Below are positions 1 to 12,076 of a stretch of DNA of 64,000 nt, piece after piece; the stretch's first letter is position 1, and the number at the start of each line of letters is the position of its first letter. The notes beneath the pieces were generated by a model that did not search any database, had not been told where the DNA came from, and was given only the letters and a program-made list of their open reading frames with translations. Origin of the DNA: Auanema rhodensis (taxonomy: Eukaryota > Nematoda > Chromadorea > Rhabditida > Rhabditidae); NCBI GenBank assembly GCA_964057225.1, contig OZ059895.1, forward strand, positions 8,494,001 to 8,558,000, in the 5' to 3' direction. The position numbers were made by a program, and so were the translations under genes.

Positions 1-458
1 AATGCCAAAGTATTGATTATTCATATTTAGATTAATAACAATATATGAATCATAATGGGTATATTTGTATTCACATTAGCAAACAATAGAAATTTATTTC
101 TTAAGTAATTTCATATTTAAAATCATTTACTTAGCTTTTGTTATAAATTTGTTAAAAAAAAAAGATTAGTATTGATCATCAGGAAATCGGAAATTTTTGA
201 ACAACTGATTGTAAATTCAGAATGAAAACAAATGGTCCAAACATATTCGCACCATGTCGTTAATCTTTATTTTTCATAGTTTAATATGAAATTTAATAGA
301 AAGCGGCATTTTCTATGAAATAGTAAAAGATTAAAATCAAATAACATATAATGAACTTCCTCACCTATGCACATTGTGATAATCTAAGCCAGTTGTTCTA
401 ATAGATTTCGAAGACATTGCTGTTGTTTAAGACGAAATATTAATTTCTTGATTTTCAG
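1..458. other. AT-rich non-coding stretch upstream of the first visible kal-1 exon
   Basis: No convincing coding exon was seen here. The first recognisable kal-1 exon is preceded by a TTTTCAG acceptor ending at 458 and begins in the middle of the protein, so this stretch is most likely an intron. The exon with the start codon and signal peptide should lie to the left of the window. Confidence 0.6.
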
Positions 459-3400
459 GATCATACTCGCCAAGACCGTCGAACATTCAAACATCATACA
501 TTACAAGTTTGTCAGGAAGATGAGAAATGCTCTTCGGTAAGTATGGGGATTGTAATATTATAAATACTTAGATTTTAAAACTGCAGTATATCAACTATTA
601 TTTGAAAAACAACAAGCTTAATAATAATAGAATAATGTGCATTTTCATTTAAATATTCACTTAATCACCATCAGATTATTAGCCAGATCAGCCCAGCTAT
701 ATTGGGTAATGAACAGCAGATTCCAAATGTTCACGCATTGCAACTTTAATATTTGCTTTTCTTATTTGATATGCTGTCATGTGCTGTCTTTCTCAAGCAT
801 CACAGGATCACGTAATCACGTGGATTTGCATATCTTCTGCTGTCTGCCTCTCTCGCTATCTTATGGTTACAATAAGGCTGTCTGTTCCTGACCCATTGTA
901 ACAGATCACAATACTACGTTTAACCAGCATCCTCCCAAAATGGATACATATCTGTCATCATGTCATATAAGGGAAGTGCAAATATCTATGATCCAATGCA
1001 GAATAGCTAAATGAATAGCGAGTATAAACGATTCATAGCTCGAAGAAGGATAAAAATGAGTAATAAGAGTAGAGGGGGTTCAGCATGTAACAGGAAATTA
1101 CCTTAAGTAGAAATAAAAAATAGAAAGTATAACTTAAGAAGATTATATCTATCTATGTATGTATGCACAGATATTACGTATTTATTATAAATGCTTTAAC
1201 AAACAACAATTAACAGATAAGGTCAGGATGAGCACAAGAAGAAGGAGAAGGTATTACAGTTAGCATACCAAAGAGATTAGGATAAATCGCTTTTTACAAA
1301 ATTATTTGTTTTCCTGACTTATTCTTAGCATATCTATGCCATATTCATAGGTTTATGGCATATTTGGATTGTGCCTGCTTGCTAGTATATTCATCGACCC
1401 CTTAACGTTAAGATTTTGCAAATAATGTTTAGCACTTCTGTATTTTAACAATTTCTATATAAGGGATAAAATAAAATAATAAAATGATAGATAATATGAA
1501 GCTTTATAGCTGAAATAGTAAAAATAATGGATTGGAAGAATATTTTGGATTTAAAAACAACGCATTTGTTTATTCATAATTAATCGATTATTTTGACCTC
1601 GATTGGAATAAATTCATTCAATTTCAAAAAACAGGAAATAGCGGTTGTATATAATATTTTCAACATAAAATGATTATCCGTGTATTAATTAAATATTTAT
1701 ATTTCAGTGTCTACTTCCTTGTAAGTATTTTCATTCGCATGATTTCACTACATGTAAAATAGAAGCTTGTCAGGTATTCACTAAATTTTTAGGAAAAAAA
1801 TCTTAATTTATAACAATTATAGACTCAAATTGCAAAAAAAGAATGTGATCGTTCATGTGATTTTCTTCAATATAGTTATATTGAAAAGTTAGGCGATTGC
1901 CCAACAGAAAGCAATTATTCACAATATGTTAGTTATTGAAATATGATTTCTTTAAAAACTTTTATTCTTAAAGGAATGTTCTGCTAGTTGTCACATGGAT
2001 GGTGATTGTTCTGAAACATTAAAATGTTGTTCATATGGCTGTAACCGTCGATGTGTACTACCTTCATATCCTGACAATCTATCGTCAGTTTTGCCCATTC
2101 CTCAAAATTTAACTGTTGAAGAACGGAAAGGAAAGAGGTAATATAAGGGATAAAATAAAATAATAAAATGATGTGCAAATAAATTAGTGTTGTTCACTCA
2201 TAATAATGTTTAGATCAGTCCTGTTAAGATGGGAAATGGGTTCAAATTTAACGCATAGTGTTACGAATTTGTATGTTATTCAGTGGCGATGGAGCTTGCA
2301 TCCTTCTGATTCTTGGACAGAGTGGCAAACAGTTACAACGGTTCAAATTTTAATGACTATATATTTGTAACATTTATTTTATTATTCAGAAATCAAAACC
2401 ATCAGCAATTTTGAAACATCTTGTCTCTGCTGGACGTTATTATCAATTTCGAGTTGCTGCTGTCAATAGTCAAGGCAGTTTAGGTTTTGGCGTTCCCAAT
2501 GAACCATTTAAATTATCCCGAGGTTTCAAAATTTAAGCTTATTATAAATTTAAAAATTAATTTAGAAGTTGAAACTCCGTCTGCACCAAGAGGGTTATCA
2601 TTGGGTGATGTGGAAATGATGAATGGATTATGGAATCAAAAGATTCAATGGACTCAACCTATCAGCGAATTACCTATAAAATCTTATCAGGTTAGTAATT
2701 CTGTGCATGAAAAATAATCTTTGAACCCTGCTTTAGATATTATGGGCACCATCACCCGTCTTAGATGAAGATGCATTTGAAGAATTACTCAAACAAAATT
2801 CTGATTCAGACGACGAAGCTTTCGATGATAAAGCTTGGCTTTTGAATGGAACAGGGTATGCTTTGTTTATATTTAATCTCAACAGTTATTTCATATTATT
2901 CAGAAGCTATCATTTATTTGCTGTACCAGGACACGAAACATTTGCTGAACTTATTGGCCTTTTACCAAATCATTCATATTTTGCGGAGGTTCGTGTTAAC
3001 TTTATGATCTTCTGACTTTATGTTTTTGTTTTAGATTTATGCGGTTGCTGAGTCAGAAAAAGGAGATATTCAAGGAGATAAAAGCATTATATTTTTGAAT
3101 TCTTTGACTAATAGTCAAACGGTATTATTCTCAATTTATAATATTTTTTTGAATTATTTAATTTGTTAGAAAAGTACGGAACCAAGTTTTGCTTCTGAGT
3201 TGAATGTACCTACTGCTGAAATTAAAGAAGAAAGACATGAAATTATAATTGAACCAGCTAACTATGATGGTGGACTTCAAACAACTGTTAGTTGGTGGGA
3301 TTCAAGAATATGTGGTCCAGTTCGAACTAAATACATTGTTCAATTAAAACGAGGAGATTGTCGTGAATATGAGCCCCACCATATTCTAGATAATAAGTAA

Positions 3401-4141
3401 GTTTTTAGATGTTTTTAATTGTATGTTTATGATTATTTAGTTGGAAAGAAACAAAAACTGGCGATTGTGACATGCAATTACAAGGATTATCCTTTGATTG
3501 TGATTATGAAATCTTGGTTACAGACAAGAAAACAGGACAGGTTTGTGACTTATTGAAAAAATGTTTTATCCTATGTTTACAGGCAATCACTAGTCGATTT
3601 GTGACACCTTCCTGCTCTTCTTTGGCAAATGATGCAAAACTGGATTGCTCAGCACTGACTACTCCATTGTTTTGCTCTACTCGACGGCAAACTGTAATTT
3701 GCCACTGGTCTCGCCGATTGGATGATACTACGGAGAATACTGAGGAAAAGAGTAATACGATTGTGGGCTATCGAATTCTGCTGACTTCATCAGCTCAAAG
3801 TCTGAGCAATATCACTATAAATCCTCCTCACTTGCGGGAAGTTCGCTATGAGAAGCTGAAACCATTCGAAGTGTACACAGTAGAGGTTTGTTAATCTTCG
3901 TCGCTTTCGTCATTAATTTATTTTATTGAAGGTTCAATCAATAACGAATCGTGGATTCGGTCGCACTGCATCGGTCAACTTTGTTGCATCATTTGAACAT
4001 TTCTCTAATAACGAGATTATGCAATTCCCCGATGGTCATATGATCGAACTACCTTTGTCGTCATATTCATCATATAGTTATTTCAAATTATATATATTGA
4101 CTATTATTGTTGTTATTAATATAATAAACAACATGTCATAG
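459..4141 (+). CDS. kal-1: KAL-1 / anosmin-1 homologue (WAP + fibronectin III), 5' partial
   Basis: Extracellular matrix or cell-surface protein of the anosmin family, which binds heparan sulfate and acts in neurite branching and epithelial morphogenesis (family knowledge). Exons read by frame and splice sites: 459-536, 1708-1773, 1823-1927, 1974-2137, 2214-2340, 2390-2522, 2566-2690, 2737-2855, 2904-2988, 3035-3121, 3170-3396, 3441-3540, 3583-3885, 3932-4141; all phases agree. The first exons give a cysteine-rich box. A WAP domain with eight cysteines follows (GDC, ECSASC, GDC, KCC, GC, RC), then about four fibronectin III-like domains, the second carrying an acidic insert (NSDSDDEAFDD). The C-terminus is hydrophobic (YFKLYILTIIVVINII), which suggests membrane or GPI attachment. 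The signal peptide is missing, so the gene is incomplete on the left. The 1.2 kb intron 537-1707 holds no exon I could support. Everything from 3083 onward is duplicated at 8151-9209. Confidence 0.88.
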
Positions 4142-4940
4142 TTGCTTATCAATGTGAACTCTTAAGCAGGTGGCACCTCTTCCTTAGCTTAAAGGATAAG
4201 CTCCTCTGATAGTTATGCAATGATTGTGCAACCCTTTGAATAGAGATCCCCAACCAGTTTCATTGACATTTCACATCTTTGAAATATTCACTTCGCTCAT
4301 CAGAGTTCTCTAATTTTTTGAAAATTTCACGTACATCTTAAGATCATCACTATTTATAGATACAAACAAATCTAATCAGTCAGGTCATGCTCCTGGCATC
4401 ACCAAGTTTACGTTTGAGCGGGTTTCATTAGGTTAAATGTTTCAATAATATTTTGTGTTTTATTTCATATTAATATATATAATGTTACTTTTATGTTTTT
4501 CTTTTCTTTTATCTTAAATCATTCCTTTCTTCATTTGTCAAACCTCTGTTTGATATTCTTTAATATATTCACGGGTACTACAATATCTTTAATATTCCAT
4601 CATATTGTATATTTTTCTTAATAATATTCATCTTAATTTTATTTATTTTTATGTGTAAAGCTAAGAAAATTGAATAAAAATTGATATAAATCATATATAA
4701 TTATGTACATTTACTTTCAATATTCTGAAAAACGATACATAGTTCATACACTAACACTTAAAATTCGTCTATCCTCCCTCTTTAGAGCTGATAAGAATTA
4801 TTAAGAGCTATTGATCAAATGCTATCCTATATAATTCATGGTTTCATAGATAAAATTTATTAATTTTATATAAAATTCACGAATTCTTGTATTATTCTCA
4901 TCTTTTTCAGTTTAAACAATAACTTTTCAATCTGAACAGT
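4142..4940 (+). other. kal-1 3' flank and FMO copy A leader
   Basis: AT-rich, no ORF of interest. Probable kal-1 3'UTR with an AATAAA-type signal near 4672. A TTTTTCAG acceptor ends at 4910, 30 nt before the FMO start codon, and is a likely spliced-leader acceptor. The same block recurs almost base for base at 9210-10008. Confidence 0.55.
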
Positions 4941-7377
4941 ATGGTCAAGGTTTGTGTTATCGGTGCAGGTGCTGCTGGAATTACTGCAGCTAAGCAAGCT
5001 ATTAACTTTGGTTTTGATGTTAGTATAATTAATAAGATTATACTATCTTAAGCTTGAAATATATTAATAAAACTTCTATTTTAGGTAATAGTTTATGAAC
5101 AAACAGATCAAGTAGGAGGAACATGGGTTTATGATCCAGAACTTACTGCTCATTCAGCTATGTATGAAGTATTATTGTATGTTTAAAATATTTGAAAATC
5201 AAATAATTTTCAAATCTTTTAGAACCAATTCACCAAAAGAAGTAATGAATTATCATGATCAAGATATACAAAAAACATTACCATCATTCATTGGACATGA
5301 AGACATGTTGAACTATTTGATTGATTATGCCAAAGATCTTCCAATTCAATTAGAACATCGTGTTGATTCTGTTGTTCGAGAGGAAAATACATGGAAGGTA
5401 AATAATTTTTTATGAATTATTCTATTAATTATAATAACTTTAAACTAATTATATGTTCTATTATCAAAAAATATTTTAGGTTACTGTTTATCATGCTGGA
5501 AAGAGTGAAACAATTGATTTTGATGTTGTCATGGTATGCAATGGTCACTATTTTTGTCCAAAATATACATTTCCATATGAGAACTTCAATGGTATTTTGG
5601 TTTTAACATAATAATAATAAATAAGAATATTAGGCGCTTTTTCTGTATCTATACGTGAAGAGCGTACTTTTGCGTAGCCCCGCCCCTTTTGCCGTTTGGC
5701 ACTTAATCTTGTTAAAATGTGATAACTATATGAGCTACTAAGGTATCCAGATATCCAGAAATCATTCATTTTTGGTTAAAATTTCCCTTCCATTGTCTTT
5801 TCTGGTACATCTCCACTTATTTCGAGCAACGGAATGACTTATTTGAGGTGTACATCTGTCTTATTCTTTAGTTTCAGGGATTATACCCTTCTCTTGAAAA
5901 AATTGAATGGCATCAGCTTCAGTACGAAGTCGTCCTTTTTAGAGCAAACATTTAGGCGAAATACTGTTGATAATGCAGATGCAATGACCAATAATGATTT
6001 AGTTTTCATATCATAACATTCAAGTTTTATTTTACTTATTATAGCCAATTACCCCGAAACTTTACAGAAGCGTCTGACGGGAGGGAATCCGAATGGGTGA
6101 ATAGTATGCGCCTGACGGCAAAAGGGGTGGGGCTAAAAACGGGTGGCATAGATACGGAAAAAGAACCGAGTATTATTATTATTAATAGGAAAAGTTGTTC
6201 ACAGTAAAGATTATCGAAGAGCTGGAGACTTTATTGATGAACGAATTGTTGTTGTGGGATCAGGTCCATCTGGTATTGATATAGCTTTACAATTATCTAC
6301 AACAGCTCGAGAAGTCAGTTGTTTGAAATACTAAAAATTTAACGAAATAAAAATGATTTTTAGGTTTATTTGGTTGGAAGATTTGCAGAATTTGAAGGAC
6401 TACCAAATAATTTGACGCAATGTCTAACGAAAATTACAGGTAGATCAGAAACTATTAAAATCTTTATTAAGTCATGTTGCTTTTCATTTACATCTAATTC
6501 GATTTATTCATTAAAATTTTACAGAAGCGTCTGATAATCGTGTAATACTAACAGATGGAAATAGAATCGAGAATGTTGATAGCGTAATATCATGCACAGG
6601 ATATGAAATGAAGGTGAAAACTGATCCCAAAATCAATTTTAATTAAATAATTAAATTATAAAACTTTAAATATATACAACTACATGAATGATCATATATG
6701 TTCTCGAATGATCATTGAGATTGGTTTTAGTTTCCATTCTTATCGGATGATCTTGTACAAGTTACTCACGATGGTATGATGGTTAGCCCTTTATGGAACC
6801 ATGTCGTTCATGTCAAATATCCAACAAGTCTTTTCTTCGTAGGTTAGTTAGAATTCAATGAAATAAGAAGAAGGGAAGAAATATAAAATTAATAATTTAG
6901 GAATAAGTTTAGTAAGTGTTACATTACCTTTGTTTGAATATCAAGCACGTCTTGCATTATCATTTATAAATGGGACTGGAATCATTCCAAGTCAGGAAGA
7001 ATTAGAAAATTTTGAAAAGAAAAGACTCGAGTAAGTATTATACAACATAAAAATATTAAAATATCTTTGTACATATAGTAAATAATATTATTTAAGAGAT
7101 TTAATTAAAAGAGGAATGGATGGTAAGGCTTATCATTTGATGAAAGATGATCAATGGGATTATCTTTATGATCTCGCCAAATATGGACAATTTGAACATT
7201 TTACTAATGTTGAGGCAAATTTTAATTTTATAATTTTAAATTTAAATATTGTTTTTTCAGTTTATAAGAGGAATTTATAATTATCTGATTAGCATGCGGA
7301 AAAACATTACAACATATAAAAAAATAAATTTTATAGTTGATGACGAAAAAACTAGTTTTGATATTGTACCCCTATAA
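4941..7377 (+). CDS. Flavin-containing monooxygenase, copy A
   Basis: FAD- and NADPH-dependent monooxygenase that oxygenates soft nucleophiles (N and S) on xenobiotics and metabolites; animal FMOs usually sit on the ER. The protein opens MVKVCVIGAGAAG, the FAD-binding GxGxxG loop, followed by VGGTWVYDPE. The FMO identifying segment is visible as GKVVHSKDYR, and the NADPH-binding loop as VVVGSGPSG. Later conserved blocks are SCTGYEMKFPFL and LFFVGISLVSVTLPLFEYQARL. The reading frame is open across about ten exons with short introns and ends in DIVPL before TAA, so the gene looks intact. The ATG lies 30 nt after a TTTTCAG acceptor. The intron following the FENFNG-type exon end carries a 0.54 kb inverted-repeat element (5633-6170). 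Compared with copy B the 3' exons differ mostly by amino-acid changes. Orthology to a particular C. elegans fmo gene cannot be assigned by eye. Confidence 0.85.
5633..6170. mobile_element. Non-autonomous DNA transposon (MITE-like) in an FMO copy A intron
   Basis: The block is absent from the equivalent intron of copy B (around 10699), which gives the empty site. Its ends are inverted repeats of about 55-60 bp, imperfect but clear: the left end has TTTTTCTGTATCTAT then AGCCCCGCCCCTTTTGCCGT, and the right end on the other strand has TTTTTCCGTATCTAT then AGCCCCACCCCTTTTGCCGT. A TATTA on each side (5628-5632 and 6171-6175) could be the target duplication, although it sits in ATT repeats so the exact boundary is uncertain. 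No transposase was seen. The GC-rich ends stand out from the AT-rich intron. Superfamily not assigned. Confidence 0.8.
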
Positions 7378-8048
7378 GTAATCCGTGAGGAATATGATGA
7401 TGTTGAAGACAACGATGGCATAGATTATGATGATGATGATGCTGCTGTTACTTATGCTGCTGAAGATGCAGACAACGACAACATAACCTCTGTAGCCACT
7501 ATGATGATTCTAAGATTACATTGTACTAACGGCAGCTATGTTGTTTCACTAGATATTCCATGTAGATGAGGTTATAATCACCGTCATTTTCATCTTTTTC
7601 TATTTTCTTTCTTATTTTCTATTTCTCTAATAAATTGTTTAATTATGTTCTTTTTTCCCATTTTTATCTTACTATATGATGTTTAATTCCTATACAGATT
7701 GACACACACCCTCCCACCCTTATATACACCTCTAATGTACAACCAGCTGGCTTTAATATGTTATTTGGTTGGCAGGCTAGAATTAGTCAAATATTATTTT
7801 TTCCCAAAATTTTCAGTCATTACGAAAATATTTTTTTTCCAATTGTTCCACTACCACTAAACCATTTTAACTTTTATTTTTTCTTGAAATCGATCGATAA
7901 TCGAAAATGAGTGTGAATCAGAGAGAGAGAGACAGAGAGAGAGACAGAGAGTAGAAACAGCGGCTCAAATAATTTATTCATATTTCAAAATTACGTAAAC
8001 GAATCGTTTTAATTATTTTGATCTTGTTTTTATATATTTTCCTTTAAG
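7378..8048. other. FMO copy A 3' flank and duplication scar
   Basis: Starts with a GAT/GCT-rich stretch shared with 12077-12270, then T-rich sequence containing a (GA)-rich tract near 7921-7953 that is expanded relative to copy B. About 0.3 kb present at 12273-12580 is missing here. Near 7998 the match to copy B stops and resumes in the PITP intron at about 14890, so roughly 1.9 kb holding the PITP promoter and first five exons is absent. About 33 bp of unmatched filler lies between. Confidence 0.65.
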
Positions 8049-9209
8049 CCTTTGAGAGGAAAAGAAAATAGAGATATTCATGTGATTGATATTTGTGATG
8101 ATAGCTTTTTACATAAAGATGATTATAAAGAAACAAAAAATCCTAAACTAAGCATTATATTTTTGAATTCTTTGACTAATAGTCAAACGGTATTATTCTC
8201 AATTTATAATATTTTTTTGAATTATTTAATTTGTTAGAAAAGTACGGAACCAAGTTTTGCTTCTGAGTTGAATGTACCTACTGCTGAAATTAAAGAAGAA
8301 AGACATGAAATTATAATTGAACCAGCTAACTATGATGGTGGACTTCAAACAACTGGTAGTTGGTGGGATTCAAGAATATGTGGTCCAGTTCGAACTAAAT
8401 ACATTGTTCAATTAAAACGAGGAGATTGTCGTGAATATGAGCCCCACCATATTCTAGATAATAAGTAAGTTTTTAGATGTTTTTAATTGTATGTTTATGA
8501 TTATTTAGTTGGAAAGAAACAAAAACTGGCGATTGTGACATGCAATTACAAGGATTATCCTTTGATTGTGATTATGAAATCTTGGTTACAGACAAGAAAA
8601 CAGGACAGGTTTGTGACTTATTGAAAAAATGTTTTATCCTATGTTTACAGGCAATCACTAGTCGATTTGTGACACCTTCCTGCTCTTCTTTGGCAAATGA
8701 TGCAAAACTGGATTGCTCAGCACTGACTACTCCATTGTTTTGCTCTACTCGACGGCAAACTGTAATTTGCCACTGGTCTCGCCGATTGGATGATACTACG
8801 GAGAATACTGAGGAAAAGAGTAATACGATTGTGGGCTATCGAATTCTGCTGACTTCATCAGCTCAAAGTCTGAGCAATATCACTATAAATCCTCCTCACT
8901 TGCGGGAAGTTCGCTATGAGAAGCTGAAACCATTCGAAGTGTACACAGTAGAGGTTTGTTAATCTTCGTCGCTTTCGTCATTAATTTATTTTATTGAAGG
9001 TTCAATCAATAACGAATCGTGGATTCGGTCGCACTGCATCGGTCAACTTTGTTGCATCATTTGAACATTTCTCTAATAACGAGATTATGCAATTCCCCGA
9101 TGGTCATATGATCGAACTACCTTTGTCGTCATATTCATCATATAGTTATTTCAAATTATATATATTGACTATTATTGTTGTTATTAATATAATAAACAAC
9201 ATGTCATAG
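8049..9209 (+). pseudogene. Chimeric PITP::KAL-1 fragment from the tandem duplication
   Basis: Bases 8049-8147 copy the sixth PITP exon (14907-15005), including its CTTTAAG acceptor. Two filler bases follow, and from 8150/8151 the sequence is the kal-1 copy (3082/3083 onward). The join keeps frame: PITP residues ...ETKNPK, one new Leu, then KAL-1 SIIFLNSLTNSQT. The chimeric exon 8049-8189 is 141 nt with phase 0 at both ends, and the downstream kal-1 exons (8238-8464, 8509-8608, 8651-8953, 9000-9209) remain open to the stop. Only one coding difference from kal-1 was noticed in this part: Val to Gly at 3286/8354. There is no in-frame ATG before MQLQG at 8540 and no obvious promoter, so I class it as a broken or nascent gene rather than a normal CDS. 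Confidence 0.8.
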
Positions 9210-10008
9210 TTGCTTATCAATGTGAACTCTTAAGCAGGTGGCACCTCTTCCTTAGCTTAAAGGATAAGCTCCTCTGATAGTTATGCAATGATTGTGCAAC
9301 CCTTTGAATAGAGATCCCCAACCAGTTTCATTGACATTTCACATCTTTGAAATATTCACTTCGCTCATCAGAGTTCTCTAATTTTTTGAAAATTTCACGT
9401 ACATCTTAAGATCATCACTATTTATAGATACAAACAAATCTAATCAGTCAGGTCATGCTCCTGGCATCACCAAGTTTACGTTTGAGCGGGTTTCATTAGG
9501 TTAAATGTTTCAATAATATTTTGTGTTTTATTTCATATTAATATATATAATGTTACTTTTATGTTTTTCTTTTCTTTTATCTTAAATCATTCCTTTCTTC
9601 ATTTGTCAAACCTCTGTTTGATATTCTTTAATATATTCACGGGTACTACAATATCTTTAATATTCCATCATATTGTATATTTTTCTTAATAATATTCATC
9701 TTAATTTTATTTATTTTTATGTGTAAAGCTAAGAAAATTGAATAAAAATTGATATAAATCATATATAATTATGTACATTTACTTTCAATATTCTGAAAAA
9801 CGATACATAGTTCATACACTAACACTTAAAATTCGTCTATCCTCCCTCTTTAGAGCTGATAAGAATTATTAAGAGCTATTGATCAAATGCTATCCTATAT
9901 AATTCATGGTTTCATAGATAAAATTTATTAATTTTATATAAAATTCACGAATTCTTGTATTATTCTCATCTTTTTCAGTTTAAACAATAACTTTTCAATC
10001 TGAACAGT
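9210..10008 (+). other. Copy of the kal-1 / FMO intergenic region
   Basis: Matches 4142-4940 at a constant offset of 5068 bases with almost no differences, including the acceptor ending at 9978 that lies 30 nt before the FMO copy B start. Confidence 0.8.
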
Positions 10009-12076
10009 ATGGTCAAGGTTTGTGTTATCGGTGCAGGTGCTGCTGGAATTACTGCAGCTAAGCAAGCTATTAACTTTGGTTTTGATGTTAGTATAATTAA
10101 TAAGATTATACTATCTTAAGCTTGAAATATATTAATAAAACTTCTATTTTAGGTAATAGTTTATGAACAAACAGATCAAGTAGGAGGAACATGGGTTTAT
10201 GATCCAGAACTTACTGCTCATTCAGCTATGTATGAAGTATTATTGTATGTTTAAAATATTTGAAAATTAAATAATTTTCAAATCTTTTAGAACCAATTTA
10301 CCAAAAGAAGTAATGAATTATCATGATCAAGATATACAAAAAACATTACCATCATTCATTGGACATGAAGACATGTTGAACTATTTGATTGATTATGCCA
10401 AAGATCTTCCAATTCAATTAGAACATCGTGTTGATTCTGTTGTTCGAGAGGAAAATACATGGAAGGTAAATCATTTTTTATGAATTATTCTATTAATTAT
10501 AATAACTTTAAACTAATTATATGTTCTATTATCAAAAAATATTTTAGGTTACTGTTTATCATGCTGGAAAGAGTGAAACAATTGATTTTGATGTTGTCAT
10601 GGTATGCAATGGTCACTATTTTTGTCCAAAATATACATTTCCATATGAGAACTTCAATGGTATTTTGGTTTTAACATAATAATAATAAATAAGAATATTA
10701 TTATCAATAGGAAAAGTTGTTCACAGTAAAGATTATCGGAGAGCTGGAGATTTCATTGATGAACGAATTGTTGTTGTGGGATCAGGTCCATCTGGTATAG
10801 ATATAGCTTTACAATTATCTAAAGTAGCTCGAGAAGTCAGTTGTTTGAAATACTAAAAGTTTAACGGGGGCAGATATTGTTTCGCCCACTCTCCCCCAAA
10901 CAGATTATCATTAGAGCGCATGCGTTTTTTTAGAGCACTCTCTAGTTTATGTGAAGCTGATGCGAGCCCAAAATGTTAAGCGCGCGCTCTAATGTTAACT
11001 CTCTGATGATTGGGGAAGGGAGAGGGTGAAACGCCGTTTAATGAAATAAAAATGATTTTTAGGTTTATTTGGTTGGAAGATTTGCAGAATTTGAAGGACT
11101 ACCAAATAATTTGACGCAATATCAAACGAAAATTACAGGTAGATAAGAAACTATTAAAATCTTTATTAAGTCATGTTGCTTTTCATTTACATCTAATTCG
11201 ATTTATTCATTAAAATTTTACAGAAGCGTCTGATAATCGTGTAATACTAACAGATGGAAATAGAATCGAGAATGTTGATAGCGTAATAGCATGCACAGGA
11301 TATGAAATGAAGGTGAAAACTGATCCCAAAATCAATTTTAATTAAATAATTAAATTATAAAACTTTAAATATATACAACTACATGAATGATCATATATGT
11401 TCTCGAATGATCATTGAGATTGGTTTTAGTTTCCATTCTTATCGGATGATCTTGTACAAGTTACTCACGATGGTATGATGGTTAGCCCTTTATGGAACCA
11501 TGTCGTTCATGTCAAATATCCAACAAGTCTTTTCTTCGTAGGTTAGTTAGAATTCAATGAAATAAGAAGAAGGGAAGAAATATAAAATTAATAATTTAGG
11601 AATAAGTTTAGTAGCTGTTACATTACCTTTGTTTGAATATCAAGCACGTCTTGCATTATCATTTATAAATGGGACTGGAATCATTCCAAGTCAGGAAGAA
11701 TTAGAAAATTTTGAAAAGAAAAGACTCGAGTAAGTATTATACAACATAAAAATATTAAAATATCTTTGTACATATAGTAAATAATATTATTTAAGAGATT
11801 TAATTAAAAGAGGAATGGATGGTAAGGCTTATCATTTGTTGAAAGATGATCAATGGGATTATCTTAATGATCTCACCAAATATGGACAATTTGAACATTT
11901 AACTAATCTTGAGGCAAATTATAATTTTATAATTTTAAATTTAAATATTGTTTTTTCAGTTTATAAGAGGAATTTATAATTATCTGTTTAGCATGCGGAA
12001 AAACATTACAACATATAAAAAAATAAATTTTATAGTTGATGACGAAAAAACTAGTTTTGATATTGTACCCCTATAA
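10009..12076 (+). CDS. Flavin-containing monooxygenase, copy B
   Basis: Paralogue of the FMO at 4941 with the same exon plan and the same FAD loop (GAGAAG), HSKDYR segment and NADPH loop (GSGPSG). The frame is open from ATG to the TAA after DIVPL. First exons and introns are near identical to copy A. Differences concentrate in coding positions: Ser to Leu in TNLPKEV, STTARE to SKVARE, NLTQCLTK to NLTQYQTK, ISCTGY to IACTGY, LVSVTL to LVAVTL, DDQWDYLYDLA to DDQWDYLNDLT, and a few more near the C-terminus. It lacks the large element of copy A but has a separate 0.17 kb element at 10865-11037 in a later intron. The leader and likely trans-splice acceptor (9978) are retained, so both copies could be expressed. 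Confidence 0.85.
10865..11037. mobile_element. Small fold-back element flanked by TTAA
   Basis: An insertion of about 173 bp in an FMO copy B intron; copy A has the empty site (tttaacgaaat near 6340). It is flanked by TTAA at 10861-10864 and 11038-11041. The two halves are imperfect inverted repeats: GTTTCGCCCACTCTCCC and CATTAGAGCGC on the left match, on the opposite strand, GTTTCACCCTCTCCC and CATTAGAGCGC on the right. No coding capacity. The TTAA flank resembles piggyBac-type target duplications, but that assignment is inference from the target site alone. Confidence 0.78.

Noticed and set aside
637-891. 84-codon open frame in the first kal-1 intron
   Set aside because: No recognisable domain and it lies between two phase-compatible kal-1 exons.
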